Assembly: GCA_019359395.1 (NCBI GenBank)
Contig: JAHHHK010000014.1
Coordinates: forward strand, 1 to 64,000
Direction of reading: 5' to 3'
DNA: 64,000 nucleotides
Origin: Komarekiella atlantica HA4396-MV6
Lineage (GTDB): Bacteria; Cyanobacteriota; Cyanobacteriia; Cyanobacteriales; Nostocaceae
The notes under the pieces were generated by a model. That model saw only the letters and a program-made list of their open reading frames with translations, was not told where the DNA came from and did not search any database. This document shows positions 19,853 to 28,880 of this stretch, piece after piece. The translations under genes were made by a program, and so were the position numbers. Numbering within the stretch: the stretch's first letter is position 1; every line of letters starts with the position of its first letter.

Positions 19853-20080
19853 TCAACACCACTTGTCCCTAGTTTGCTGCTGATATTTCAGAGGGTCTTG
19901 AGTTAGTTTCATTACGCCTTTATACTTATTTAAATCAAATTCTTCTTTTTTTTCTGATTCATGCTCCTCTAATATCTTCTCACTTTGCTGCCAGTTATGG
20001 TAATCAATCAATACTGCTACCGGATGCATGGCTTCATCAGTGATAATTTTTTTATTAAAAGGTAGCATTATTTTTAGCAT
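19853..20080 (-). CDS. small Phd/YefM-like orphan antitoxin (tentative)
   Basis: A 75-residue protein. Its N-terminus (KKIITDEAMHPVAVLIDYHNW) resembles Phd-type antitoxins, which read ITDExGxPVAVVLxxxEY. The acidic middle (EHESEKKEEFDLNKY) would be the toxin-binding tail. No toxin partner is found on either side. It is divergent from hicBA. The start may be the second Met (MLPFNKK). It may be a real orphan antitoxin or a remnant of a pair, and the family match is by eye only. Confidence 0.5.
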   Translation of the reverse strand: MLKIMLPFNKKIITDEAMHPVAVLIDYHNWQQSEKILEEHESEKKEEFDLNKYKGVMKLTQDPLKYQQQTRDKWC

Positions 20081-20183
20081 TTAGATGCAACGTTAAACTT
20101 ATTTGCTCGTAACTCTAAAACTAAAAGTTTAAGAAAGCAATATCATAACAATTAAACAGCCTCAAAAAATAACGTCTACAATA

Positions 20184-20414
20184 ATGGAAAGATTGCTAAA
20201 CATCCACATTGAGAAATTACCAGAAGGCGTTTATTTAGCAACATCTAATGAGGTTCAAGGCTTAGTTGCTCAAGGACGGACGGTTGCGGAAACTTTAGAA
20301 ATTGTTCGTGATGTAGCACGTAAGTTACTAGAAGCCCAGTCTCAAAACAACGAACTAGATTACTTGCAACCAATAGCTGAGCAGTTTAACTATCCTTTAG
20401 TTGTAGGTCAGTAA
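20184..20414 (+). CDS. hicB: HicB-like antitoxin
   Basis: A 76-residue protein with the HicB partial RNase-H-like fold: LNIHIEKLPEGVYLATSNEV, GLVAQGRTVAETLEIVRDVA, then a short tail. It lacks the C-terminal DNA-binding domain of longer HicB proteins, as in the DUF1902-type group. It lies 7 nt upstream of a HicA-type toxin gene in the same direction, the antitoxin-first order found in many cyanobacterial pairs. It should bind and neutralise HicA. Whether it also autoregulates without a helix-turn-helix is uncertain. Confidence 0.82.
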   Translation: MERLLNIHIEKLPEGVYLATSNEVQGLVAQGRTVAETLEIVRDVARKLLEAQSQNNELDYLQPIAEQFNYPLVVGQ

Positions 20415-20421
20415 TTAATTC

Positions 20422-20634
20422 ATGGGTAGGTTAGCTGAGTTTAGCTATAAACAGATTATCAAAATTATCAAATCTTTTGGGTTTCTTTTTTACCGTCAGG
20501 CCGCAAGCAGCCATGAAATTTGGTTTAATCCTGAAACTAATCGTTATATTACTATTCCCAATCATTCAGGTGATATGCCAGAGGGAACATTACGTGCGAT
20601 TTTAAAGCAAGCTGGGATTCAGCCAGACGATTAA
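20422..20634 (+). CDS. hicA: HicA-family mRNA interferase toxin
   Basis: A 70-residue double-stranded-RNA-binding-fold toxin. It has the alpha1 stretch SYKQIIKIIKSFGFLFYRQ, the catalytic His in ASSHEIW, the strand RYITIPNH, and the closing helix PEGTLRAILKQAG. HicA cleaves mRNA to arrest translation when HicB is degraded. All core elements are intact, so it is likely functional. A hairpin between it and groEL, at 20695-20733, may terminate both convergent units. Confidence 0.88.
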   Translation: MGRLAEFSYKQIIKIIKSFGFLFYRQAASSHEIWFNPETNRYITIPNHSGDMPEGTLRAILKQAGIQPDD

Positions 20635-20694
20635 CCAATCTTGAAAATCAAGAGCGCCAAGTGCGATCGCCTTTCATCTCTTTGCCCGTTCCAA

Positions 20695-20733
20695 TAAAAA
20701 ACAGCCACTCCCATCAGGAAGCGACTGTTTTTA
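20695..20733 (-). terminator. intrinsic terminator of groESL (probably bidirectional)
   Basis: Long inverted repeat: the left arm AAAAAACAGCCACTCCC and the right arm GGAAGCGACTGTTTTT pair with few mismatches around a short ATCA loop. A T-run follows on both strands. It lies just downstream of the groEL stop and also downstream of hicA, so it can serve the two convergent units. Confidence 0.85.
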
Positions 20734-20765
20734 TTTACAGAAATGATTACAGAATATTTTAGATA

Positions 20766-22608
<1,843 letters not shown>

Positions 22609-22920
22609 TTACGCAACGACTGCTAGAATGTCTTTTTCAGAAAGCAGTACATATTCTTCGGTACCGAGCTTGATGTCGGTACCAGCGTACTTGGAGTACA
22701 ACACCTTATCGCCGACTTTAATTTCTAATTCCTGACGGCTACCGTCGTCGTTACGCTTGCCAGGGCCAAGGGCGACTACTTCCCCTACCTGGGGCTTTTC
22801 TTTGGCGGTGTCGGGTAAATACAAACCACCTGCGGTCTTTTCTTCAGAGGCGCTCACTTTCACGAAAACGCGATCGCTTAAAGGTTTAACTGTAGAAACG
22901 CTTAGAGATACAGCTGCCAT
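22609..22920 (-). CDS. groES: co-chaperonin GroES
   Basis: A 103-residue GroES cap. I place the start at ATG 22920 ([20 protein letters not shown]). A longer frame starting at 22950 would begin inside the CIRCE operator and add ten non-family residues. The mobile loop ([19 protein letters not shown]) and the closing strand DILAVVA are conserved. It is the first gene of groESL, 17 nt after a perfect CIRCE element, so it is heat-regulated by HrcA. The TAA stop is followed by TAG from an adjacent heptamer repeat. Confidence 0.97.
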   Translation of the reverse strand: MAAVSLSVSTVKPLSDRVFVKVSASEEKTAGGLYLPDTAKEKPQVGEVVALGPGKRNDDGSRQELEIKVGDKVLYSKYAGTDIKLGTEEYVLLSEKDILAVVA

Positions 22921-22937
22921 ATTAATTTCTCCAGAGT

Positions 22938-22964
22938 TTAGCACTCTCAACTCCTGAGTGCTAA
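22938..22964 (-). promoter_or_regulatory. CIRCE operator (HrcA site) of groESL
   Basis: A perfect inverted repeat TTAGCACTC - 9 nt - GAGTGCTAA, the canonical CIRCE sequence bound by the HrcA repressor. It lies in the groES leader, 17 nt before the ATG, the usual place. Confidence 0.97.
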
Positions 22965-23003
22965 TTTACCGAAAAGCGGTATGTAATGGCAACAATTTCC
23001 TTA

Positions 23004-23019
23004 GTACGGGTTCCCGAAC
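23004..23019 (-). promoter_or_regulatory. K-box-like light/heat element upstream of groESL
   Basis: Read on the minus strand, the sequence is GTTCGGGAACCCGTAC. It fits the K-box consensus I recall for cyanobacterial groE genes (GTTCGG-NNAN-CCNNAC) at every fixed position. It lies about 40 nt upstream of CIRCE, as expected for a promoter-proximal element. The protein that reads it is not known to me. Confidence 0.7.
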
Positions 23020-23166
23020 TAGATGAACACAGGACTACTTAAGTATAAATGCTTAATTACTCTTGGCTTTCAGGTTCCGTTCCGTAAGTTCCGAATATTT
23101 TTATGTAGACAACTTTATTTGCAAACCTGGGAAATTGTTATAGAACTGTAATCAGGGAGCCGCTCG

Positions 23167-23556
23167 ATGAGTAACAATCTAGTGATCCAGTTCAGCCATC
23201 CAATCCCCAAAACTACTAAATCTCCAGAACATAAAGCCCTAAGTAATTGTGTAGAATTTCTAGGACTAGCTAAAATTCAGCGACACATTTTTGTTAGTGC
23301 TGACCAGGTTGCTAACTGCTGCTCAAAACAAGCTAGTCTGGAGTCTTGGGAATACTTGAAAACGCGACTTAAAGAGCTAAAACTCGACGAGACGCAAGAT
23401 AGTCGTCCCATTTATGTCTTTAGAACTAAGGCTAATTGCTTGCGTGTTTGTTGTTCTGGACTGATAATGGTGGTTCACCCGGATGGGATCTGGTATCGCC
23501 AAGCCAACTCGGAAGTCATTGAGCGGATTATCCAAGAACACTTACATAGGCAATAG
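23167..23556 (+). CDS. thioredoxin-fold (2Fe-2S) ferredoxin-like protein
   Basis: A 129-residue protein whose residues about 36-128 match the short cyanobacterial (2Fe-2S) ferredoxin-domain proteins. It has a paired-Cys stretch VANCCSKQASLESWEYLK, then the redox region YVFRTKANCLRVCCSGLIM and VHPDGIWY, with a C-terminal helix VIERIIQEHL. Four cysteines at suitable spacing could bind a 2Fe-2S cluster. The electron partner is unknown. It is divergent from groESL and preceded by GGGAG as ribosome binding site. Confidence 0.75.
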   Translation: MSNNLVIQFSHPIPKTTKSPEHKALSNCVEFLGLAKIQRHIFVSADQVANCCSKQASLESWEYLKTRLKELKLDETQDSRPIYVFRTKANCLRVCCSGLIMVVHPDGIWYRQANSEVIERIIQEHLHRQ

Positions 23557-23963
23557 GGTGGTAGAAGAGTATGCATTTTTAACCCATCTTTTGCCATAAA
23601 CTTCCCTAGTTTCTTGTGAACGTCTCGTAAAGACTTCACATCCGAAGGATATGGTATGGCAGTAAGCTTTAAGAGAGCGCGGGTTGGTTTTGAGGTAGGG
23701 TCATCTTAAGCCAGTACTTACTTGTGAATCAGAAAGATTATTTAATCAGTGTTTTTTAGCCCGCCACTTTCAAAGCGATATATAATAGCGCATTATAGAT
23801 ACTACTGCTATACGTATCCTTGCTGGACTTTTGCCATCGAGCTACTAATTTCTTAAAAGTGCTTCAACACTTGTGAGACTTCGAGGCAGCAAAGGCAAGT
23901 TAAGTGGGAAAAAAGACAACATCTCAAATAATCCACCATAGAGGATAACTATTCAAGACATTG
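23557..23963. other. intergenic region, no gene seen
   Basis: About 400 nt between the ferredoxin-like gene and the response regulator. No ORF, repeat or strong hairpin stood out. It should carry the regulator promoter. Short pyrimidine-rich stretches near 23640-23700 are unremarkable. Confidence 0.4.
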
Positions 23964-24641
23964 ATGGACCGAAGCGCGACAAGTGCCACTGCTATGAAAG
24001 AGCCCAGCATGAAAGATCACAAACGACTTCTATTGATTGATGATGACCCTAACCTCATCTTGCTGGTGAAGGATTACTTAGAATTCCGGGGATATGAAGT
24101 CATCACCGCCGAAAATGGACGAGAAGCTCTGGAAATTTTAGAGCACGATGTTCCAGACATGATCATCTGCGACGTGATGATGCCGGAAATGGATGGATAT
24201 ACTTTTGTGGAACAAGTCCGGCAAAACGAACGAACCAGCTGGATTCCCGTTCTTTTCCTTTCAGCTAAGGGACAAAGCGCGGATCGAGTTAAAGGTTTGA
24301 ATAAAGGTGCTGATGTATATATGGTCAAGCCCTTTGAGCCAGAAGAACTCGTAGCGCAAGTAGAATCCTCTCTCAAACAAACTATCCGTTGGAAAGAACA
24401 CCAAGCAAAAGGAGGAGAAAACGGTTCCCGCATCCAGGTTCCCTTCGATGTGCAATTAACCCCAACAGAACTGAAAGTAGTGCAGTTTGTTGCTAGGGGT
24501 TTAGCTAACCGGGAAATTGCTGAAGAATTAAATGTTAGTCAGCGAACAGTTGAAAGCCATGTGTCCAACATGTTGGGCAAAACCAATCTCCATAACCGCA
24601 CTGAACTAGCGCGGTGGGCGATTGAAAATCAAATGGCTTAA
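23964..24641 (+). CDS. NarL/LuxR-type response regulator (Ycf29-like)
   Basis: A DNA-binding response regulator of about 225 residues. The receiver domain (about 20-140, phospho-acceptor Asp71 in IICDVMMPEMDG, Lys in MVKPFEPEE) is joined to a LuxR-type HTH (about 165-222, TPTELKVVQFVARGL, then NREIAEELNVSQRTVESH). The architecture and the EFRGYEV/VFLSAKGQ stretches resemble the cyanobacterial and plastid Ycf29 group. The start is uncertain: ATG 23964 is used here, but ATG 23994 or 24009, closer to the conserved core, are possible. No kinase lies beside it. A hairpin-rich repeat follows the stop. Confidence 0.88.
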   Translation: MDRSATSATAMKEPSMKDHKRLLLIDDDPNLILLVKDYLEFRGYEVITAENGREALEILEHDVPDMIICDVMMPEMDGYTFVEQVRQNERTSWIPVLFLSAKGQSADRVKGLNKGADVYMVKPFEPEELVAQVESSLKQTIRWKEHQAKGGENGSRIQVPFDVQLTPTELKVVQFVARGLANREIAEELNVSQRTVESHVSNMLGKTNLHNRTELARWAIENQMA

Positions 24642-24718
24642 ATCTAGTACCGAGTAGTCAGTGCTGAGTGCTGAGTCAAAAACACTTAGTACTCAGCACT
24701 CAGGACTTAGCACTCAAT

Positions 24719-24990
24719 TTACCACCCATCTTCTTCAGAGTTTGATTGGTGCAAGACTTCTAAATCAAGTTCGTCCAGGTAAATTAAGGCACTTTCGGTT
24801 TGAGAAACAGCACCTCGTAGTTCCGATCAAAACAGCTGCATTCAGGCACGTTTGCACTTATCTGAGCATCAGCAATAATTACCGTGATGCCATAATGAGA
24901 AACCAGTTGTGAAATGACTGGTTCCTCATGTAAATCTTTGGGTATGTGAACTTGGATACGAGTTTGGGTGCGTCTATTATCTAAAATATC
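24719..24990 (-). pseudogene. frameshifted NIL-domain protein gene
   Basis: On the minus strand one frame reads RIQVHIPKDLHEEPVISQLV and continues SHYGITVIIADAQISAN to CFD. A second frame then continues ELRGAVSQTESALIYLDELD and ends EVLHQSNSEEDGW-stop at 24719. Joined, the two give a normal ferredoxin-like NIL domain as found in cyanobacterial stand-alone NIL proteins. The frame changes by one base near 24821-24826. I see no ATG at the expected start, so the 5' end is also lost. The family assignment is by recalled sequence. Confidence 0.72.
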
Positions 24991-25244
24991 AGTATTAAAT
25001 TTTACCTATTTAGTTAAAATTGCTATTTTAGCTTCTTACTCGACTTCTTGGATGAGGATTTTGCTTTACACTATTTCTTTTAACACTAGCGTTACTTATC
25101 CCACGCAGGTAAGCAAGAAAGTATTTACCTTAGCAAACCATTAATCTAGATGTAGTAAATGTGAAGAATTGCTCATAATTTGGTAGTCACGAGGTTGATT
25201 GTTATTTTTTAGCGGTTTTCCATAAAACTGAATCTAGCCAATCT

Positions 25245-25274
25245 TTAGGGGTACAACAGTTGTTGTACCCCTAA
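25245..25274. repeat. near-perfect 14-bp-arm hairpin
   Basis: The arms TTAGGGGTACAACA (25245-25258) and TGTTGTACCCCTAA (25261-25274) are perfectly complementary around GT. A related hairpin with arms TGGGGGCA/TGCCCCCA lies at 54794-54820. It may be a mobile small palindrome or terminator, but no gene ends close by. Confidence 0.7.
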
Positions 25275-25542
25275 TTTCTTGTGTATGCAATTTATAAACT
25301 GCTAAATTATCTTTGCAAATTTCAATATAAATAAGTATATGAATCTATCGCACTAATAATATTTTGTTAATCCAGATGTGGATAGTAGCAAGTGCATGTT
25401 CTAAATACTATATGTTACTTTGTCAAAGTTTTAGGCAACTCTATTACTAGAACCTTATAGATGTTCTACATATCGAATTTCAAACCGATGTTGATGAAGA
25501 TATCCCCTTAATGTAATTAGCAAGATTTTAAGGAGTAAGATT

Positions 25543-25727
25543 ATGCGCGAATCAGTCATTTATCAACAAATCCTAGAAGAAGCGAAGCCAAAGGCCAAGC
25601 AGAAACAACAAGAAAGTTGGCTTTAAATTTGTTGCGAATTGGAATGAGTTTAGAGTAAATTGCTCAAGTTACTGAATTATCTATTGAGTAAGTTCAAGTT
25701 TTACAAGAGGAAGTTCAAAAATCTTAA
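25543..25727 (+). pseudogene. decayed C-terminal region of an Rpn/PDDEXK-type protein family
   Basis: An ATG with a good AAGGAG opens a frame reading MRESVIYQQILEEAKPKAKQ, which stops after 27 codons. The next frame (from 25620) reads ALNLLRIGMSLE-stop-IAQVTELSIE-stop-VQVLQEEVQ. In related cyanobacterial proteins both stop positions are Gln (SLEQIAQ, SIEQVQ), so each looks like a CAA-to-TAA change. One frameshift and two stops make it a relic. The parent family assignment is inferred from the pattern. Confidence 0.65.
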
Positions 25728-25768
25728 TTTTAACTAATCGCTTGATAAAGTACGCTGCTATACAAGCA

Positions 25769-25788
25769 AAACCCGCATTTGCGGGTTT
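25769..25788. terminator. GC-rich hairpin
   Basis: AAACCCGC-attt-GCGGGTTT, followed by ...AAGTTTTT on the + strand. It could terminate transcription from the relic upstream. On the other strand it lies 80 nt past the asnS stop and could act there as well. Confidence 0.6.
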
Positions 25789-25868
25789 CAAAGTTTTTAC
25801 TAGTCTAGGCAGACGGACTTGGTTTGTGTAGACGCGATTTTTAATCGCCTGGTTTTCAAATTCTCAAA

Positions 25869-27260
25869 CTAAAAATCAGCATTCTGCGGTGTACGAGGGA
25901 ATGGAATCACATCACGGATATTTCCCATACCCGTAATAAATTGCACGAGTCGCTCAAAACCCAAACCAAAACCAGCGTGAGGGACAGTACCATAACGACG
26001 CAAATCAAGATACCACCACAAATCTTCTGGGTTTAACCCTTGCGCTAATACACGGCGTTCTAGAACTTCTAGGCGTTCTTCCCGCTGGGAACCGCCAACA
26101 ATTTCGCCAATTTTGGGTGCGAGAATATCCATTGCACGGACGGTCTTTTCATCGTCGTTCAAGCGCATATAAAAGGCTTTGATTTGCGCTGGATAATCTG
26201 TGACGATCGCAGGCTTCTTAAACAATTGCTCAGCCAAGTAGCGTTCGTGTTCTGATTGTAAATCTAAACCCCAAGTTACAGGATATTCAAATTTAACATC
26301 AGCCTTTTCTAAAAGTTTAACCGCTTCTGTATAAGTTAAACGTTCAAATTGATTGTTAATAATATTTTCAGCCGTTGCCAACACAGTATTATCAATACGC
26401 TGATTGAAAAATTCCATGTCTTCTGGACACGTTTCCAACACATATTTAAATATATGTTTGAGAAACGCCTCAGCTAAATCCATATCGCCTTTCAAATCAC
26501 AAAAAGCCATTTCTGGCTCAACCATCCAAAATTCTGCTAAATGGCGGGAAGTGTTAGAATTCTCTGCCCGGAAGGTAGGGCCAAAGGTGTAGACGTTGCT
26601 AAACGCCATTGCCATAACTTCTGCTTCTAACTGTCCACTAACTGTTAAATATGTGGGTTTAGCAAAAAAGTCTTGTGTGTAATCTACTGCTTGGTTTTCT
26701 GTGCGGGGAATGTTTTTGAAATCCAAACTAGTAACGCTAAATAGTTCACCTGCGCCTTCACAATCGCTAGCAGTGATAATCGGGGTGTGTACCCACAAGA
26801 AGCCTCTTTCTTGGAAAAACTGGTGAATGGCTGTAGAACAAGCATTTCTGACGCGGAAAACTGCCCCAAAGGAATTAGTCCGCGATCGCAAATGTCCAAT
26901 GGTTCGCAAAAACTCAAAGGAATGGCGTTTTTTTTGCAGTGGGTAAGTTTCGGGATCAGCTTCGCCGTAGACTTTGACTGTTTCTGCTTTCAACTCAATT
27001 CGCTGTCCTTTACCAACAGAAGCCACCAGCACCCCTGTTACTTCGACAGCAGCACCCGTGTTCAATTGTTTTAAGATTGCTTCGTAGTCTGGCAGATCCT
27101 GATTAATTACGACTTGCAAATTAGCTAGCGATGAGCCGTCATTGACTTCAATAAAAGCAAAACCTTTTGACTCGCGTTTGGTTCTTACCCAGCCTTGAAC
27201 TACGAGAGACTCATCAGGTTGACCACTTCGCAATATTTCTGCAATCCGTCGATTTACCAT
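25869..27260 (-). CDS. asnS: asparaginyl-tRNA synthetase
   Basis: A class IIb aminoacyl-tRNA synthetase of 463 residues, the usual bacterial length. The N-terminal OB-fold anticodon domain ([18 protein letters not shown]) is followed by the catalytic core with motif 2 ([21 protein letters not shown] region) and motif 3 ([12 protein letters not shown]). Specificity for Asn over Asp is supported by the [13 protein letters not shown] region, typical of AsnRS. Its upstream neighbour, a coiled-coil protein gene, ends only 2 nt before its ATG, so the two are probably co-transcribed. Confidence 0.97.
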   Translation of the reverse strand: MVNRRIAEILRSGQPDESLVVQGWVRTKRESKGFAFIEVNDGSSLANLQVVINQDLPDYEAILKQLNTGAAVEVTGVLVASVGKGQRIELKAETVKVYGEADPETYPLQKKRHSFEFLRTIGHLRSRTNSFGAVFRVRNACSTAIHQFFQERGFLWVHTPIITASDCEGAGELFSVTSLDFKNIPRTENQAVDYTQDFFAKPTYLTVSGQLEAEVMAMAFSNVYTFGPTFRAENSNTSRHLAEFWMVEPEMAFCDLKGDMDLAEAFLKHIFKYVLETCPEDMEFFNQRIDNTVLATAENIINNQFERLTYTEAVKLLEKADVKFEYPVTWGLDLQSEHERYLAEQLFKKPAIVTDYPAQIKAFYMRLNDDEKTVRAMDILAPKIGEIVGGSQREERLEVLERRVLAQGLNPEDLWWYLDLRRYGTVPHAGFGLGFERLVQFITGMGNIRDVIPFPRTPQNADF

Positions 27261-27262
27261 AT

Positions 27263-27625
27263 TTACCCAGCACAGGATTTCAATATCCAGCCTATAATAA
27301 CGCCCATTCCACCAAAGCGGACGGCTTGCCAGAAAGGTTTCTTGAGGCTAACCCAAGAGAATAACTGGCTTTCTAAGTTTACTTCTAGCATTTCCAACTG
27401 CTGTTTTATCTGCCGTAACTCCGCTTTGATTTCTGGAGTCTGGTGCTTATTATGATTTAGTTTGTTGAGGCGTTGTTGCCATTCTGCCTTTGAAAGGCGA
27501 TCGCGTTGCACTTGATTGTAGCGTTCTTTTAAGGATAGGAGCGATCGCTCTATTTCTTGCAGTTCTTGCTCAAAATCTGGCTCTGGGTTTTCTGCTGGCG
27601 GCTGCGATTGTTTAGGCGGCTTCAT
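27263..27625 (-). CDS. small coiled-coil protein with C-terminal membrane segment
   Basis: A 120-residue protein of unknown function. Residues about 18-88 are strongly charged and helical ([38 protein letters not shown]), a predicted coiled coil. The C-terminal 20 residues ([19 protein letters not shown]) form one short hydrophobic segment, so it is probably a tail-anchored membrane protein. It precedes asnS by 2 nt, an unusually tight link that suggests one transcript. It is divergent from the next gene, with only 44 nt between them. Confidence 0.7.
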   Translation of the reverse strand: MKPPKQSQPPAENPEPDFEQELQEIERSLLSLKERYNQVQRDRLSKAEWQQRLNKLNHNKHQTPEIKAELRQIKQQLEMLEVNLESQLFSWVSLKKPFWQAVRFGGMGVIIGWILKSCAG

Positions 27626-27669
27626 TTACAAGTAGTACAGTAGAAGTAAATGTAAATTTGCCAATAGTT

Positions 27670-27954
27670 ATGTCTCAATCAACTCAGCTGCCTAAAACCA
27701 GCCAACTGAATGAATTTAGCACTCTGGAATTAGCCCAGGCCCTCATGGAAAGGCTAAGCATTTCTCCTGACGATTGGCATCGCCTCAAGTCTAACCGCAA
27801 TTCTCGCGCCAATGAACAAATAGCAGCAGCGGTCGTATATCTGCTCAAAAATCAGCCACAAGAAGCCATTGCTAGATTAGAACAAGCTGTTGGTTGGTTA
27901 GATCGCTCTATTTCTGCCCCACCCTGTCCAAGCCACGGCGAACATAAAAAATAG
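27670..27954 (+). CDS. conserved cyanobacterial small protein (DUF6439-like)
   Basis: A 94-residue protein starting at ATG 27670 (MSQSTQLPKTSQLNEFSTLE). An in-frame TTG four codons upstream is less likely. The all-helical central region (TLELAQALMERLSISPDDWH, VVYLLKNQPQEAIARLEQA, GWLDRSIS) resembles a cyanobacterial family I recall as DUF6439, with no known function. It ends in a Cys/Pro/His-rich tail (PPCPSHGEHKK). The promoter must lie in the narrow gap with the divergent coiled-coil gene. Confidence 0.65.
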   Translation: MSQSTQLPKTSQLNEFSTLELAQALMERLSISPDDWHRLKSNRNSRANEQIAAAVVYLLKNQPQEAIARLEQAVGWLDRSISAPPCPSHGEHKK

Positions 27955-28038
27955 GGGCAGTGGAAAAAGTAACAACATCATTAACTATTGTTACCTTTTC
28001 TCCTTGTCCTGCCATCTTCTTGTTTCCCCCTCCTGTAC

Positions 28039-28491
28039 TCACCGTCGCAGAGCTAGCCGGGGGCGATTTTCCATTTGTTTACAAAGTCTTAATTCCGTGC
28101 CTTTGCGGTTCCACTCTACCTGATCAAAGATTTGATGCAGAAGACATAAACCACGACCACTTTCTGCCTCATCTGGTGGCAGATAATCTGTTAGTTCCTC
28201 GTCATCATTAGCAGATGAAGGACAAAAGCCACTACCCTGGTCTGATATTATCCACCAATATTGATTATCTATTAAAGAAAAACGGACTACAACTCTTTTA
28301 CTAGGGTCAAGATTATTTCCATGTTTCGCTGCGTTTACTAAGGCTTCTTGAAGCCCTAGGCGCAGTTCTGCTTGAAGTTTTGCTGGAATCTCTGCCAATA
28401 ACAAATCTAGTATCGGACAAAGATAGAGAGTAGAGGCGAAACTAATTGTGCCCCAGTAACGTCCAACGGGACGAAGCGAAATGGTAATCAC
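28039..28491 (-). CDS. anti-sigma factor type ATP-binding protein (RsbW/SpoIIAB-like)
   Basis: A 150-residue protein consisting of a single GHKL ATPase domain: N-box LQEALVNAAKHGNN, G1 SDQGSGF, and G2 SGRGLCLLHQI. Serine/threonine kinases of this group regulate anti-anti-sigma (STAS) proteins in partner-switching stress pathways. The nearby STAS or PP2C partners expected for such a module are not in the window. The insert between G1 and G2 (ANDDEELTDYLPPDEAES) is acidic, typical of cyanobacterial members. It could also work as a two-component-like regulator of a PP2C phosphatase. Confidence 0.85.
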   Translation of the reverse strand: MITISLRPVGRYWGTISFASTLYLCPILDLLLAEIPAKLQAELRLGLQEALVNAAKHGNNLDPSKRVVVRFSLIDNQYWWIISDQGSGFCPSSANDDEELTDYLPPDEAESGRGLCLLHQIFDQVEWNRKGTELRLCKQMENRPRLALRR

Positions 28492-28880
28492 AAGAGAAAC
28501 CCCATAGCTTTCAGCTAGCTAGACATCAGTTTGCTTTAACAGGCACCCTGATAAAAGTTGAGGTGGTCATGCTGCCTTCAAACTTGCGTCTTTAAAACTA
28601 AATTTTGAAAATGCTAGGGAGCATTGACTCAATGAATAAGTTAGGATTGCTTGAATATCTAACGGCTGGTGGGATGATGAACCTGATAATATTAGCAACT
28701 TAAAAGCTGCTGAAAATTTGAATGAGTATTGTTATACTCTACTATTTGCCGATTTGTAATTTAGACAACCCATTTCATGTTTTTAAGAGCCTATGCAACT
28801 TTAATTTCTTTAAACAAAATGAAATCTATTTTTAGCTTAATTCGATTTTAGCATTTTTAGTATGCACTAGACTACAAATT
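28492..28880. other. intergenic region, no gene seen
   Basis: About 390 nt between two minus-strand genes. It is AT-rich with no ORF supported on either strand and no strong hairpin. It should hold the promoter of the anti-sigma-type gene and the 3' end of the rRNA methylase unit. Confidence 0.4.

Larger units (their letters stand above)
24642..25868. other. gene-poor 1.2-kb region with gene relics and hairpins
   Basis: No intact gene. It holds an inverted-repeat tract of GTGCTGAGT/ACTCAGCAC units (about 24655-24715), a frameshifted NIL-domain relic (24719-24990, -), a near-perfect hairpin (25245-25274), a decayed Rpn-type tail (25543-25727, +), and an AAACCCGC...GCGGGTTT hairpin (25769-25788). 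The rest is AT-rich spacer. Confidence 0.7.

Noticed and set aside
22921-22950. Longer GroES start at 22950
   Set aside because: The start codon would lie inside the CIRCE operator.
24661-24912. 83-codon + strand frame after the response regulator
   Set aside because: It is antisense to the NIL-domain relic, and its first part is the GTGCTGAGT inverted repeat.
25769-25788. Considered as a CRISPR-like or riboswitch element
   Set aside because: A single short hairpin with no repeat array or aptamer features. Listed as terminator-like only.
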